Assembly: GCF_018390575.1 (NCBI RefSeq)
Contig: NZ_JAHBCJ010000004.1
Span: 292,214-356,213 of the forward strand
Source: Bhargavaea massiliensis
GTDB taxonomy: Bacteria; Bacillota; Bacilli; Bacillales_A; Planococcaceae
Direction of reading: 5' to 3'
DNA length: 64,000 bases
Position numbers and translations under genes: made by a program. The notes under the pieces are model-generated. The model saw only the letters and a program-made list of their open reading frames with translations. It was not told where the DNA came from and made no database searches. Positions 9,034 through 17,959 of the stretch are shown piece after piece; position 1 is the first letter of the stretch; every line of letters starts with the position of its first letter.

Positions 9034-10433
9034 CACGAGCGTTTACCGCCATGATTAAACGTTTGCTGCTGCTTATCCGGACGGTAAAACGGCACCCTGA
9101 AAAAGACATCCTTGAAGCGGCTCGGATCGAACGGGACAAGTGGAGACAGATAAGGCTGTCCGAGAGATGAAAGATTCAGCAGATGGATGAACAGGAATAG
9201 GGTTCCAAGCACCATCCCGAGGAATCCGAGTGCGGCACTCAGCAGCATGAACGGGAACCGGATCAGCCTTACCGCCATATTCATCTCAGCGGAGGGAATG
9301 ACGAAGCTGGCAATGGCCGTCATCGCGACGACGATTACCATCAGATTTGAGGCAAGACCCGCGCTGACGATCGCATCCCCGATGACAATCCCGCCGACGA
9401 TGCCTACAGTCTGGCCGATCGGCTGCGGCAGCCTGACGCTCGCTTCCCTGATAAGCTCAATGAACAGTTCCAGGATCAATGCTTCCAAAAGCGGCCGGTA
9501 AGGAATGTCATTGATCTGCATTTTTACCGTCTTCGCCAGCTCAATCGGCATGATTTCCGAATGGAAGCTGATGACGGAAATATAGAATGCAGGCAGCAGG
9601 ATGGCCGTGAAAAAAGCGACGACCCGGACCATCCGGTAAAAGGAGCCGACAATGATCCGGCTATTGTAGTCATCAGGTGACTCGTAAAATGCAAAAAAAT
9701 TGGTCGGCGTGATAATGCTTGTAGGTGAACTGTCTGTTAATAATGCCGCTTTCCCTTCCAGTAGGCTGTAGATCACACGGTCTGGCCGCTCGGTATTCAG
9801 GAACAGAGGAAAAGGTGAATACACCTGGTCCTCAAGATAATCCTCGGTCTGTCCCATGCTGTAGAACTCCTTGTACGGTATATCTCTGATCCTTTGGCGG
9901 ATTTGGGCCAGCACATCCGGGTCGATGGCATCCGCAAGATAAAGGATATTGATGTGTGCATGGGTGTTCTCCATCCGGAAGCTTTCCATCACCAGGTCCT
10001 TGCGCTGAAGCCGTTTTCTGACCAGCGCAACATTGTCGGTGATACTTTCCACAAACCCTTCATGCGCCCCACGGACGACCGTCTCGTTTTTCGGCTCTTC
10101 CGGTGAACGCTTCGGGGCATTGTTCACCTGGATGCCCAGCATCATGTTGGTCTCCGGGAAGACGATGACCAGATTGCCGGTGCACACCTGTTCAGCAAGC
10201 TTTTCCTCACTGAAGGCCTCAGCCGATGAGGTAGCGGAATTTCCCCATTTCTCGCTTCCTGCCATCGCCCGTTTCTCGAGCATCTCCAGATGCCGGTCCG
10301 CCAGTGCAGTATCGATCAGTGTTGTATAGTAGCAGAGAACCGCGGGGACTCCCGCAACCTCACGTTCCTTCACTTCAAAGTCCACGGAATGATTAAAATA
10401 GCTGTGGATGGATTGCATAAACTCGGCATTCAT
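9033..10433 (-). CDS. GerAA-type spore germination protein (A subunit)
   Basis: First subunit of the germinant receptor, with a large hydrophilic N-terminal half (about residues 1-270) and a membrane half with about five hydrophobic segments. Family hallmarks are visible: LLEGKAALLTDSSPTSIITP and the PQPIGQTVGIVGGIVIGDA stretch. The 466-residue length fits. GAGGTGATT precedes the ATG by 3-4 bases. First gene of a three-gene operon (A-B-C with overlapping ends). The presence of the operon implies a spore-forming ancestry. Confidence 0.94.
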   Translation of the reverse strand: MNAEFMQSIHSYFNHSVDFEVKEREVAGVPAVLCYYTTLIDTALADRHLEMLEKRAMAGSEKWGNSATSSAEAFSEEKLAEQVCTGNLVIVFPETNMMLGIQVNNAPKRSPEEPKNETVVRGAHEGFVESITDNVALVRKRLQRKDLVMESFRMENTHAHINILYLADAIDPDVLAQIRQRIRDIPYKEFYSMGQTEDYLEDQVYSPFPLFLNTERPDRVIYSLLEGKAALLTDSSPTSIITPTNFFAFYESPDDYNSRIIVGSFYRMVRVVAFFTAILLPAFYISVISFHSEIMPIELAKTVKMQINDIPYRPLLEALILELFIELIREASVRLPQPIGQTVGIVGGIVIGDAIVSAGLASNLMVIVVAMTAIASFVIPSAEMNMAVRLIRFPFMLLSAALGFLGMVLGTLFLFIHLLNLSSLGQPYLSPLVPFDPSRFKDVFFRVPFYRPDKQQQTFNHGGKRS

Positions 10434-10453
10434 AATGAATCACCTCTTCAAGG

Positions 10454-10484
10454 AAGTATCCGCCCCAAAAAAGAAATTTATTCC
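10454..10484 (-). promoter_or_regulatory. Possible sigma-G (forespore) promoter of the germination operon
   Basis: On the minus strand GGAATAA (-35) is separated by 17 bp from GATACTT (-10), close to the sigma-G consensus TGAATA-N17/18-CATACTA. The -10 ends 20 bp before the gerA-type start, leaving a very short leader. Expected for ger operons, but it is a match by eye only. Confidence 0.45.
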
Positions 10485-10529
10485 TCGATTCGAGTGTGTG
10501 CCGATGAAGGCTTGTTCACTACAGCATAC

Positions 10530-10582
10530 AAAAACCCCCTTATCTCTTCCGGAATTTCCGGTAGAGACAAAGGGGTGTTTTT
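10530..10582 (-). terminator. Terminator of the CAP-domain gene
   Basis: On the minus strand an imperfect stem AACACCCCTTTGTCTCT / AAGAGATAAGGGGGTTT, enclosing ACCGGAAATTCCGG, ends in a run of T. It lies 36 bp after the CAP gene stop. Confidence 0.75.
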
Positions 10583-10617
10583 ATCTGATCAGTTGACCCT
10601 CAAGATATCCGTTCAGC

Positions 10618-11496
10618 TTATTTCTGAATGAACATCTGAGTCCAGTAGTGGCCGTTGGAATCGTAGCCGATACCGATGTGAGTGAATTCCGGTGTCAGGA
10701 TATTCTGGCGGTGGCCAGGTGATTCCATCCAGCCTTTGACGACTTCTTCAGGAGTCCGCTGGCCCATTGCGATGTTCTCGGCTGCTTTCTTGTAGCTGAT
10801 GCCGGCAGCCTTCATCTGGTCGAACGGAGAACCATATGTTGGGCTGGTGTGCGAGAAGTAGTTGTTCTTGCGCATGTCTGCGGATTTTGCCCTTGCCGCA
10901 TCCATGAGTTTCGTATCTGCCGCCAATGGCTTGAGGCCGGCTTTGGAGCGTTCTGCATTTGTCAGGTCAAGGACTTTCTGTTCAACTGCACTCAGGCCGG
11001 CAGTCTGCTGTGGTGCTTGTTCAGCCGGCTCAGCCGATGGCTGGGACGGTTGCTGTGGAGCTGGTGCAGGGGCCGGTGCTGCAGGTTTTTCCACTTCCGG
11101 CTTTTGCTCTGCAGGTTTTTCAGGTGCCGGTGCAGGCTTTTCTTCTTTAGGCTGTTCCGGTGCTGGAGCCGGTGCAGGTTTTGGCTGTTCCGGTTTTTCC
11201 TCCGCCGCAGGGGTTTCCTGCTTAACCGTCTCAGGCTTTTCCTGTTCGGCGTTCGGTACCGGAAGCTTGTAGCCATACTGTTTAAGGACTTTCTGGATCA
11301 GGCTTTCGATGTCCAATTTGGAGATGTCGTCACCGTTGTTACGGATGACTTCTCCAGCTACATATGTATGCAGGGATACACCTTCCACGTTGATCTTCTG
11401 GAATTGTTCGTTTTCTGTTGTCTGCTGTGCTTGCGCAGTGAGGCCCGGCGTAAGAAGCGTCGCGCTCATAGCGAGAACGGAAATCGTTTTTTTCAT
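10618..11496 (-). CDS. Secreted CAP-domain (SCP/PR1-like, YkwD family) protein with Pro/Glu/Lys linker
   Basis: A 292-residue exported protein. Residues 1-24 are a Sec signal peptide (MKKTISVLAMSATLL, cleavage near AQA-Q). A variable region to about 85 is followed by a low-complexity linker of Pro, Glu, Ala and Lys to about 170. A YkwD-type CAP domain fills the C-terminus: NAERSKAGLKPL, the FSHTSPTYGSPF His motif, AENIAMG, and ESPGHRQNIL. The Pro/Glu linker suggests it spans or binds the cell wall or spore coat (inference); enzymatic activity is unproven for this family. Start fixed by GGGAGG six bases before ATG at 11496, although the frame remains open further upstream. Confidence 0.9.
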   Translation of the reverse strand: MKKTISVLAMSATLLTPGLTAQAQQTTENEQFQKINVEGVSLHTYVAGEVIRNNGDDISKLDIESLIQKVLKQYGYKLPVPNAEQEKPETVKQETPAAEEKPEQPKPAPAPAPEQPKEEKPAPAPEKPAEQKPEVEKPAAPAPAPAPQQPSQPSAEPAEQAPQQTAGLSAVEQKVLDLTNAERSKAGLKPLAADTKLMDAARAKSADMRKNNYFSHTSPTYGSPFDQMKAAGISYKKAAENIAMGQRTPEEVVKGWMESPGHRQNILTPEFTHIGIGYDSNGHYWTQMFIQK

Positions 11497-11597
11497 TCTC
11501 AATTCCTCCCTTCGGCACCATCGTACACGAAGGAGCGGATGCATATCGTTCCAGCACTTTCCTCCAAGACCAGTCATCCCCCCGGACTATGAAAATA

Positions 11598-11641
11598 GGC
11601 GTCCTGCCGGATGATTCATAGGAAATCTCCGGCAGGACGCC
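11598..11641 (-). terminator. Hairpin after the small unknown gene
   Basis: A 14-bp perfect stem GGCGTCCTGCCGGA/TCCGGCAGGACGCC with a 16-base loop. The following TATTTTC on the minus strand is a modest T tract. It separates 11671-11925 from the CAP gene. Confidence 0.65.
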
Positions 11642-11670
11642 CGACTATTTCATATTAAGTGCTGTTGACA

Positions 11671-11925
11671 TCAGAGCATCAGAGACCGATAGAAGCAGAT
11701 CAGGATTTCCTGATCTTCATCAGGAAGAGCGGAAGAACGAATGCGATCTTTGATTTCAGTGAACTTGGTTTCACGGCCTTTTCTCAGTCTCGGATGGGTC
11801 AGCCTGTCGGCCAGCTCATCTTCGGCAAGGGAGGAGATTTCCTGGATGGACGATGCTTGCTGCGCTGCCTCCCTTCCCTTCCACAGTCTGCTGTATGCCG
11901 AAATCAGACGCTCTTGGTCATTCAT
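11671..11925 (-). CDS. Small hypothetical protein coupled to the CobW-type gene
   Basis: An 84-residue, charged, cytoplasmic, mostly helical protein beginning MNDQERLISAYS. I do not recognise a family. Its ATG overlaps the last codons of the CobW-type gene by 8 bp (GATGAATGA), the typical layout of translational coupling, and a strong hairpin follows its stop, so it is probably expressed. It contains no cysteines or metal motif, arguing against a direct metal-binding role. Confidence 0.6.
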   Translation of the reverse strand: MNDQERLISAYSRLWKGREAAQQASSIQEISSLAEDELADRLTHPRLRKGRETKFTEIKDRIRSSALPDEDQEILICFYRSLML

Positions 11926-12817
11926 CGCCCGCACCCGGGACACGGATTTCGGAGAGCCCTTCACCGATCAGGACAAGATTTGCCGGCATGTTCATGTATT
12001 CCGGAATCCACTGGACCATCCCATATGCATATTGGAACAGCGATGGATATTTGTTTCCCTCAAGAGGTACATAGCCCTTCATCCGGTATACCGTCTCCGG
12101 CAGCGACCGGATCCAGTCCTCAAACGCGTCCCGGCCAACCGGCTTGCTGAATCTCACAAGGCGTGTGCCGATCGGAAGGTGGCTGCCGATGCCCGCTTTC
12201 TGCACCGGGATTCCAGCCGGTTTTTGAGTCATGATGCGTAGAGCATCCAGAGGAACTTTGCTGTTGATGGTTTCCACAATCCGGGCACCGGGATTCAGTG
12301 ACTGGATGCCCATAACGGCTTCCGCCTTCTCTGAATCCGTCAGCAGGTCGCTTTTGTTCAGAAGGACGAATCCGGCATGCCGGATCTGTTCAAGGAACAG
12401 CATGCGTACCTGGGGTGTCATGCCGTCAGCGGCAAGGTAGCGTCTGCCGTCAGCCACGGTAACGATTCCCTTCACATCGAGTTTGTCTCCGAACAGCGGT
12501 GAATGGACGGCATCGAGAACCTCCACCGGATGCGCAGCCCCGGTCGTCTCGATGAAAATGATGTCTACTTCCTCATGCAGCAGAGCCTGCATCTGTGACT
12601 CGGTCTTTTCCGAGCCGGTGCAACAGATGCATCCATTCAGGATTTCCTTTAGCGGCACGCCGTCTTCCACTGCTTCCGAATCAAATGCCAGTTCTCCGAG
12701 TTCATTCATGATAACCCCCGGTTTCAGCCCTTCCTCCTTTGCTTGCCTGATCAGCCAAGTCAGCAGGGAGGTTTTTCCGCTCCCCAGAAAACCGCTCAGG
12801 ATATACACTTCGGTCAT
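11918..12817 (-). CDS. CobW/YciC-type G3E GTPase, putative metallochaperone
   Basis: P-loop GTPase of the G3E family that loads metal ions (zinc, cobalt) into client proteins. In 299 residues the Walker A GFLGSGKTSLL lies at residues 8-18, followed by the family metal motif GCICC near residue 65, FIETTGAAHP (Walker B region), LNKSD (guanine specificity) and a C-terminal CobW_C-like region. No Zur box was found upstream, and the client is unknown. RBS AAGGATGAC before the start. Followed by a coupled 84-residue gene. Confidence 0.88.
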   Translation of the reverse strand: MTEVYILSGFLGSGKTSLLTWLIRQAKEEGLKPGVIMNELGELAFDSEAVEDGVPLKEILNGCICCTGSEKTESQMQALLHEEVDIIFIETTGAAHPVEVLDAVHSPLFGDKLDVKGIVTVADGRRYLAADGMTPQVRMLFLEQIRHAGFVLLNKSDLLTDSEKAEAVMGIQSLNPGARIVETINSKVPLDALRIMTQKPAGIPVQKAGIGSHLPIGTRLVRFSKPVGRDAFEDWIRSLPETVYRMKGYVPLEGNKYPSLFQYAYGMVQWIPEYMNMPANLVLIGEGLSEIRVPGAGDE

Positions 12818-12840
12818 TGGTCAGTCATCCTTTCAATGAA

Positions 12841-12871
12841 GCGGGCGGAATCCAGAATGGACTCCGCCCGC
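12841..12871 (-). terminator. Probable terminator of the Ctp protease gene
   Basis: GCGGGCGGA/TCCGCCCGC arms plus an inner TCC/GGA helix lie immediately after the ctp stop. The downstream T tract is weak, so this is moderately supported. Confidence 0.5.
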
Positions 12872-12876
12872 CAATA

Positions 12877-14367
12877 TTACTTTAGTTGTTCGTGGAGAAT
12901 TTCCTTGGCTTTTTTCATCATCGGATCATCGGTCTCGATCTTTTTGCGCAGCTTGTCCATGAGGGCATAGGTTGTATCCCCTTCAAGTACGCCAGTTTCC
13001 TCGAGTCCGGCTTCCGACTGGAGATCACGGACCGCTTCTGCCGTCGCTTCGTCAAAGACGCCGTCCGCTTCTCCCGGATCATAGCCCACCGCGTCGAGCA
13101 TCTGCTCGGCGGAGAGGATTGTCATCGACGTATCGCCGTCCTCCATCGCTTTTTCCGGGTCGATATAAGGGAGTTTCACGTATTCCGGATAGGCGACCGG
13201 GTCGGTCGGCTCGATGCCTTTCTCGTGGATCCAGTTGCCGTCAGGCGTCAGCCACTTGGCAGTTGTCAGCTTCAGGTTCGAACCATCTTTGAAATCCTGG
13301 GGAGACTGTACGGTACCTTTGCCGAAGGACTTCTCACCGACGCTCCGGATGCCCGCTGATTCCATAAGGGCACCTGCCAGAATTTCGGATGCAGAAGCGC
13401 TGCCCCCATCAATCAGCAGGACGACCGGCATTTTCAACTTGGTTCCGCCGGTTGCATAAGTAATCTGGGGCTTCTTGCCTTTTTCCTCGATCTGGAATAA
13501 TCCCTTGCCCTCCTCTACGAAGAGGTTCGAGATATCGATTGCAGTGCTGAGAAGCCCTCCGGGGTTCTGCCGGACATCAATGGCCATCGCTTCCATTCCC
13601 TTTTTCTCCATGGCTTCGATCGCTTCAAGCAGCTCATCGAATGTGTTTTCAGAGAAGCTGGTGATCTGGATATGGGCGACTTTGTCATCTGCCATCTCGG
13701 CATAAACGGTCTCAATCGGAATAACGTCCCGGGTAATCGTGACGTCGATCGGCTCTTCCAGTCCCGCCCGCTCGATTTGCAGGGTGACTTCAGTGCCTTT
13801 CTCGCCGCGGATCAGCGTCACGGCCTCGGTCGAGGACTTGCCCTGAAGGCTCTCGCCGTCCACGGACAAAATGACGTCATCCGGCTGCAAATGCGCTTTT
13901 TCTGCAGGAGAATTTTTAATCGGCGATACGATCATGATTTTGCCGTTGCGCTCCTGGATTTCCGCACCGATTCCCTCGAAACTCGAGGAGATGCTTTCAT
14001 TCAGGTGCTGGGCTTCCGTCTGGTCCAGGTAATCCGAATAAGGATCCCCCAGCGCATCGACCATTCCGTTGATTGCCCCGTTCACGAGCTCTTCGTCATC
14101 CACGTCTTCAAAGTACTGCTTTTTCACCGCATCATAGGCATTATAGAGTTTGTCGAACTCGCCGCGATCGGTCTTCGGCGAAACGACCTCGACCACTTTG
14201 TCCTCCCCGACGGTCAGTGCAAAAAATGTCACGCCTGCAGTCAGGAGGACGAGACCGAACATGAGCATCAGGAGAAAAAACGGCTTGATGCGCAAATAGC
14301 GCCCTGCGGGTGTCTGATGTTTTTCCTCCGGACTGTCGCTGTTCCGGCCATGATTGTTTTCATCCAT
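12877..14367 (-). CDS. C-terminal processing serine protease (S41A, CtpA/CtpB type)
   Basis: Membrane-anchored PDZ protease of 496 residues. A single membrane helix at about 29-52 is preceded by a short charged N-terminus. The PDZ domain covers about 115-200, the S41 catalytic domain about 220-400 with the nucleophile Ser in GGSASASE and the general-base Lys in SFGKGTVQ, and a PG_binding_1 domain about 415-480. This layout matches B. subtilis CtpA/CtpB; CtpB cleaves SpoIVFA to trigger sigma-K activation, but the sequence alone does not decide the paralog. Monocistronic between two hairpins. Confidence 0.93.
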   Translation of the reverse strand: MDENNHGRNSDSPEEKHQTPAGRYLRIKPFFLLMLMFGLVLLTAGVTFFALTVGEDKVVEVVSPKTDRGEFDKLYNAYDAVKKQYFEDVDDEELVNGAINGMVDALGDPYSDYLDQTEAQHLNESISSSFEGIGAEIQERNGKIMIVSPIKNSPAEKAHLQPDDVILSVDGESLQGKSSTEAVTLIRGEKGTEVTLQIERAGLEEPIDVTITRDVIPIETVYAEMADDKVAHIQITSFSENTFDELLEAIEAMEKKGMEAMAIDVRQNPGGLLSTAIDISNLFVEEGKGLFQIEEKGKKPQITYATGGTKLKMPVVLLIDGGSASASEILAGALMESAGIRSVGEKSFGKGTVQSPQDFKDGSNLKLTTAKWLTPDGNWIHEKGIEPTDPVAYPEYVKLPYIDPEKAMEDGDTSMTILSAEQMLDAVGYDPGEADGVFDEATAEAVRDLQSEAGLEETGVLEGDTTYALMDKLRKKIETDDPMMKKAKEILHEQLK

Positions 14368-14459
14368 GTTGTTTCACCACTTTCAACCGATGGCCCGCAC
14401 TTCGTGCACGGGCCGATATGCGGAAAAGACCGCCACCGTCCGATGGCAGTCGATCCGGG

Positions 14460-15164
14460 TCATTCCTGGATGGCCGCATCGAGGGCGACTTCGATCATTT
14501 CGTTGAATGTCGTCTGCCGCTCCTCTGAGGATGTTGCTTCGCCCGTAAGGATGTGATCGCTGACAGTCAGGACGGCAAGTGCCTGGCGGCCGAATTTTGC
14601 GGCGAGCGTATAAAGTGCTGCCGTTTCCATCTCGACAGCAAGCACGCCGTAGCTTGCCCACTTTTCGTGTTCCGCATCTTCACTGTAGAAGAGGTCTTCT
14701 GTAAATACGTTGCCGACTTTCAGATGAAGGCCCTTTTCGCGTCCTGCCTCGTATGCTTTCAGGAGCAAGTCGAAATCCGCAGTCGGAGCGTAGTCGATCC
14801 CCTTGAAGATGATTTCGTTCATCTTCGAGTTTGTCGAAGCACTCTGGGCAAGGATGACGTCGCGGACCTTGACGTCTTTCTGGATCGCCCCGCACGTTCC
14901 GACACGGATCAGCTTCTGGACGTCATATTCCTGCATCAGTTCCGTGATGTAGATGGAGATTGACGGAACACCCATGCCTGTTCCCTGCACGGAGATCCGC
15001 TTGCCTTTGTAAGTACCCGTGTAGCCGAACATATTCCGGACTTCATTGTACTGAACGACATCTTCAAGGAATGTCTCAGCAATGTACTTTGCACGTAGCG
15101 GATCGCCCGGCAACAGGATCGTATCGGCGATATCGCCTTTTTTTGCATTGATGTGTACACTCAT
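14460..15164 (-). CDS. deoD: Purine nucleoside phosphorylase DeoD
   Basis: Phosphorolyses purine (deoxy)nucleosides to base and (deoxy)ribose-1-phosphate in purine salvage. At 234 residues it matches the hexameric DeoD type ([20 protein letters not shown], the phosphate-site segment [15 protein letters not shown] for ribose, and catalytic Asp in [10 protein letters not shown]). The start was set at the conserved MSVHI; a GGGG lies nine bases upstream. A longer in-frame extension runs through the preceding hairpin and yozE and is not credible. Functionally linked to xpt-pbuX and nupC elsewhere in the window. Confidence 0.96.
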   Translation of the reverse strand: MSVHINAKKGDIADTILLPGDPLRAKYIAETFLEDVVQYNEVRNMFGYTGTYKGKRISVQGTGMGVPSISIYITELMQEYDVQKLIRVGTCGAIQKDVKVRDVILAQSASTNSKMNEIIFKGIDYAPTADFDLLLKAYEAGREKGLHLKVGNVFTEDLFYSEDAEHEKWASYGVLAVEMETAALYTLAAKFGRQALAVLTVSDHILTGEATSSEERQTTFNEMIEVALDAAIQE

Positions 15165-15235
15165 TTGGTCAAACCCCGCTTTCACAAATTCTTTTCCATC
15201 ATATCGTGTTTTGGGAACGCCCGCAATCACAACAC

Positions 15236-15260
15236 AGGCGTCCGCCATAAACGGACGCCT
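15236..15260 (-). terminator. Hairpin between yozE and deoD
   Basis: A 9-bp perfect stem AGGCGTCCG/CGGACGCCT with a 7-base loop starts 5 bases past the yozE stop. The T tract on the minus strand is poor, so some read-through into deoD is likely. Confidence 0.5.
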
Positions 15261-15264
15261 GGTT

Positions 15265-15483
15265 TTAGTCGGTTTCCCGGTATTCTTCCCAAAGTTCGTC
15301 GAAAACACGTGAAGGCATGTCCGGGTCCGCCCGCTCCTCCAGATATCGCGACAGCGGGTCAAATCCGGTTTCCGTCTTCGGGAACCCATGGTCGAGAAAA
15401 GCCGCTTCTGCAAATAGCGCTCTCGGATCATTTCTCGGCCCTCCCCGATGGGACATGAGGTACTGATAAAATGTCCGCCTCAC
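15265..15483 (-). CDS. yozE: YozE-like UPF0346 family small protein
   Basis: A 72-residue protein of the YozE_SAM_like fold, known structurally but of unknown function. Visible family features are [11 protein letters not shown] at the start, [13 protein letters not shown] in the middle and SRYLE...VFDELWEEY at the end. The GTG at 15483 is preferred over an ATG 20 codons upstream because it gives the conserved N-terminus and normal family length (about 73). It follows msrB with a 49-bp gap and closes the ypmR-ypmS-msrA-msrB run. Confidence 0.85.
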   Translation of the reverse strand: MRRTFYQYLMSHRGGPRNDPRALFAEAAFLDHGFPKTETGFDPLSRYLEERADPDMPSRVFDELWEEYRETD

Positions 15484-15532
15484 CGGACCACCGCCCTTCC
15501 GTATTGTTCCGGAAACTGCCTGGCCGGAAAGC

Positions 15533-15964
15533 TCATTCCCCAAACAGCTTCAGATAGTTTCCGTATCCTTCCTCTTCCAGCTTGTCCTTCGGCACAAAGC
15601 GGAGGGCTGCGGAATTGATGCAATAGCGCAGTCCGCCCGCTTCCCTCGGTCCGTCCGGAAAGACGTGGCCGAGGTGGGAGTCGGCAGTTTTGCTGCGTAC
15701 TTCCGTACGGCGCATTCCGTAGCTGGTGTCAAAGTGCTCTGTGACTTCCATGTCTTCGATCGGCTTCGTAAAGCTTGGCCAGCCGCAGCCGGCATCGTAT
15801 TTGTCTTTGGATGAAAACAGGGGTTTGCCTGAGACAATGTCGACATAGATTCCATCATCGAAATGGGCATCATACTCGTTCTGGAACGGCGGCTCCGTTC
15901 CATTTTCCTGGGTGACCTTATACTGCATCGGTGTCAGTTTCTGCTTCAGATCTTCTTTGTTCAT
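15533..15964 (-). CDS. msrB: Peptide-methionine (R)-S-oxide reductase MsrB
   Basis: Repairs methionine-R-sulfoxide in oxidised proteins. The 143-residue sequence shows the MsrB core: [17 protein letters not shown] and the catalytic cysteine in [11 protein letters not shown]. The two CxxC pairs that bind structural zinc in many MsrBs are absent, as in B. subtilis MsrB. Separated from msrA by 4 bp, so both epimer-specific reductases are made from one transcript. Confidence 0.97.
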   Translation of the reverse strand: MNKEDLKQKLTPMQYKVTQENGTEPPFQNEYDAHFDDGIYVDIVSGKPLFSSKDKYDAGCGWPSFTKPIEDMEVTEHFDTSYGMRRTEVRSKTADSHLGHVFPDGPREAGGLRYCINSAALRFVPKDKLEEEGYGNYLKLFGE

Positions 15965-15968
15965 CGTG

Positions 15969-16493
15969 TCACTCCTCCCACATGGTCTCCTGGAACGCTT
16001 TTCTTCCCGAACCCGCGAAATAGCGGTTGTAATGGGCCGGGTTTTTCAGATAGTAATCCTGGTGTTCTTCTTCCGCCGGGTAAAATTCCTTGGCAGGGAG
16101 AATCTTGGCTGCAATGGGGCCGTCAAACCGGGCGGATGCTTCCAGCTCTTCCTTAGAGCGCTCCGCGGCTTCACGCTGGTCCTCGTTATGATAAAAGATT
16201 GCCGTCCTGTAGGAATCCCCGCGGTCGAAAAATTGTCCGCCGGGATCGGTCGGGTCGATCTGACGCCAGAAAACATCGAGCAGCTCCGAATACGAGATGA
16301 TGTCGGGATCAAACGTGATTTCGACCGCCTCATAGTGGCCGGTCGTCTCCGAGCACACCTGGCGGTAAGTCGGATTCGGCACATGCCCGCCGGTGTAGCC
16401 GGACACGACCGCTTCCACCCCGTCATATTTGTGGAACGGCTTCACCATGCACCAGAAGCAGCCCCCTGCAAATGTTGCTTTTTCGGTTGCCAT
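15969..16493 (-). CDS. msrA: Peptide-methionine (S)-S-oxide reductase MsrA
   Basis: Reduces methionine-S-sulfoxide. The catalytic motif GGCFWC is at residues 10-15, and [29 protein letters not shown] and the C-terminal region [13 protein letters not shown] end ([10 protein letters not shown]) fit the family. 174 residues is standard. It begins 9 bp after ypmS. Confidence 0.97.
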   Translation of the reverse strand: MATEKATFAGGCFWCMVKPFHKYDGVEAVVSGYTGGHVPNPTYRQVCSETTGHYEAVEITFDPDIISYSELLDVFWRQIDPTDPGGQFFDRGDSYRTAIFYHNEDQREAAERSKEELEASARFDGPIAAKILPAKEFYPAEEEHQDYYLKNPAHYNRYFAGSGRKAFQETMWEE

Positions 16494-16502
16494 ATATGCC
16501 TC

Positions 16503-17078
16503 CTATTTCCGCGGAATGAGAATCTCAAGCTCGATTTCATCCTGCGGAAGATTGATTTCTTTTGCCCTCACCTGGATGCCCCCTGATACAGGAAGCCTGG
16601 ACAGGTCGATAAACAGTTCCTCTTCCTTCGGGCGCACGATCATCCAGGCCGGCATCCCGACCGTATCGCCGAGAAGCTTGAGAATGGTCGAAGGCGGAAT
16701 CGTCAAGTTCCCGACCTCCACCGATTTCTGCTTGAGTGACAAGTTGCCATCTTCAAGCACCACCGGCTCAAAATGCATCATGACCGGCAACTGTACGGCA
16801 AATACCGTCAGTTCGGAAACAAGGAGCACATCGTCCTCGAATTCCAGCGTGACGGGAATCCGGTCATTGTTGATGGCCTGCCGGATATACGTATTGGCGA
16901 TGCCCTCCAGGTCTTCCCGGGTTGCCTTCACGGTCAGCCTGTCCACCTCTTCGCCGGCCGGAGCGGCCTCGGGGAGCGGAGTCCCTTCGACCGGCCGGCT
17001 GATCCAGAAAATAAACGCCAGGACGCCGGTAACGATCAGTGCAGCCAAAAGAAAAAACGCGATTTTCCATTTGTTCAA
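16503..17078 (-). CDS. ypmS: YpmS family (DUF2140) membrane-anchored protein
   Basis: A 191-residue protein with one N-terminal membrane helix (residues 5-27), then an extracytoplasmic domain ending IELEILIPRK. The domain is that of the YpmS/DUF2140 family, whose role is unknown; lipid binding has been suggested for related folds. The TTG start at 17078 gives LNKWKIAFF with GAGGGGG about 8 bases upstream; the longer frame overlaps ypmR and would destroy the N-terminal helix topology. Located, as in B. subtilis, between ypmR and the methionine sulfoxide reductases. Confidence 0.82.
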   Translation of the reverse strand: MNKWKIAFFLLAALIVTGVLAFIFWISRPVEGTPLPEAAPAGEEVDRLTVKATREDLEGIANTYIRQAINNDRIPVTLEFEDDVLLVSELTVFAVQLPVMMHFEPVVLEDGNLSLKQKSVEVGNLTIPPSTILKLLGDTVGMPAWMIVRPKEEELFIDLSRLPVSGGIQVRAKEINLPQDEIELEILIPRK

Positions 17079-17092
17079 CCGGCATCCCCCTC

Positions 17093-17899
17093 TCAAAACT
17101 CCAATTCCCCGCCGGACAGCCTGTTCAAACCGCAACGGGACAGAGATTCCATGATCCGGTCTGTCATACGGCTGTACCCTTTGCTGTTCGGATGGAAAAA
17201 GTCAGTGTGGTAAACCAGATCGCGGTTGGAGACGAACAAGTCGTCCACAGGGACGAAACATGCCCTCCCGTCCGCAACCGCAGCGTCTTCGAGGACGCTG
17301 TTCCATTCGGAAAGGATCCGGTCAAAGTCGCTTTCTTCGTCGGTCACGACCGTCAGGGGGTTATAGAGCCCCATGATAATGAGTACGGCATCCGGATTGG
17401 CCCTGCGGACCTGGAACAGCGAAGTCGACAGGCGGTCCATGAACGGTTCCAGCTTGCCTTCAAAGGCTTTCGCGTCGAGATTGAACAAATCCTTCTTGAT
17501 GACCTTCATCAGGTCGTTTCCGCCGATGGTCAGTGTCAGGATGTCTGCCTCGGCGACGGCCTCCCTGACCCTGGGGTCGGAAAGCTGCTCTTCAAGCTGA
17601 TCGCTTCTGCGGCCCCGCTTGGCCAGGTTCCGAACCTCCACATTTTTGACGCCTTTCCACTCCTCCATCCTAACCGCGAGACGCCCGACGTATCCTTCCC
17701 GTTTCCTTTCATCTCCGACTCCCTGTGTGAGGGAGTCCCCGAGCCCCACCAGCACGACAGTCCTCGGTGCAAAAGTCGGCGGCACGACATATTCGCCGAA
17801 GCCGCTTTCGCCAATCTTCCCAAAGCTGCCCGGATCGCCTCCCGGTATGCAGCCGGTCAGGAAAAGGACTGCAGCCAGCATCCAAATCCATTTTTTCAT
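17093..17899 (-). CDS. ypmR: YpmR-like SGNH/GDSL lipase/esterase lipoprotein
   Basis: Exported 268-residue hydrolase. Residues 1-17 form a lipoprotein signal with lipobox LTGC. SGNH blocks are complete: GLGDSLTQGVGD (nucleophile Ser), the Gly block in RNLAKRGRRSDQL, TIGGNDLM (Asn block), and DFFHPNSKGY (catalytic Asp/His). Natural substrate is unknown; surface acyl esters are likely (inference). First gene of the ypmR-ypmS-msrA-msrB-yozE unit. Confidence 0.9.
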   Translation of the reverse strand: MKKWIWMLAAVLFLTGCIPGGDPGSFGKIGESGFGEYVVPPTFAPRTVVLVGLGDSLTQGVGDERKREGYVGRLAVRMEEWKGVKNVEVRNLAKRGRRSDQLEEQLSDPRVREAVAEADILTLTIGGNDLMKVIKKDLFNLDAKAFEGKLEPFMDRLSTSLFQVRRANPDAVLIIMGLYNPLTVVTDEESDFDRILSEWNSVLEDAAVADGRACFVPVDDLFVSNRDLVYHTDFFHPNSKGYSRMTDRIMESLSRCGLNRLSGGELEF

Positions 17900-17920
17900 T
17901 TCTCTATTCCCCTTTTCGAA

Positions 17921-17950
17921 ACAAAAAACGGGGAACCGCAGGCTCCCCGA
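17921..17950 (-). terminator. Terminator of the degV-like gene
   Basis: On the minus strand CGGGGAGCC/GGTTCCCCG with a 3-base loop is followed directly by TTTTTTG. It lies 10 bp past the DegV stop and isolates it from ypmR. Confidence 0.9.
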
Positions 17951-17959
17951 CTACCATGC

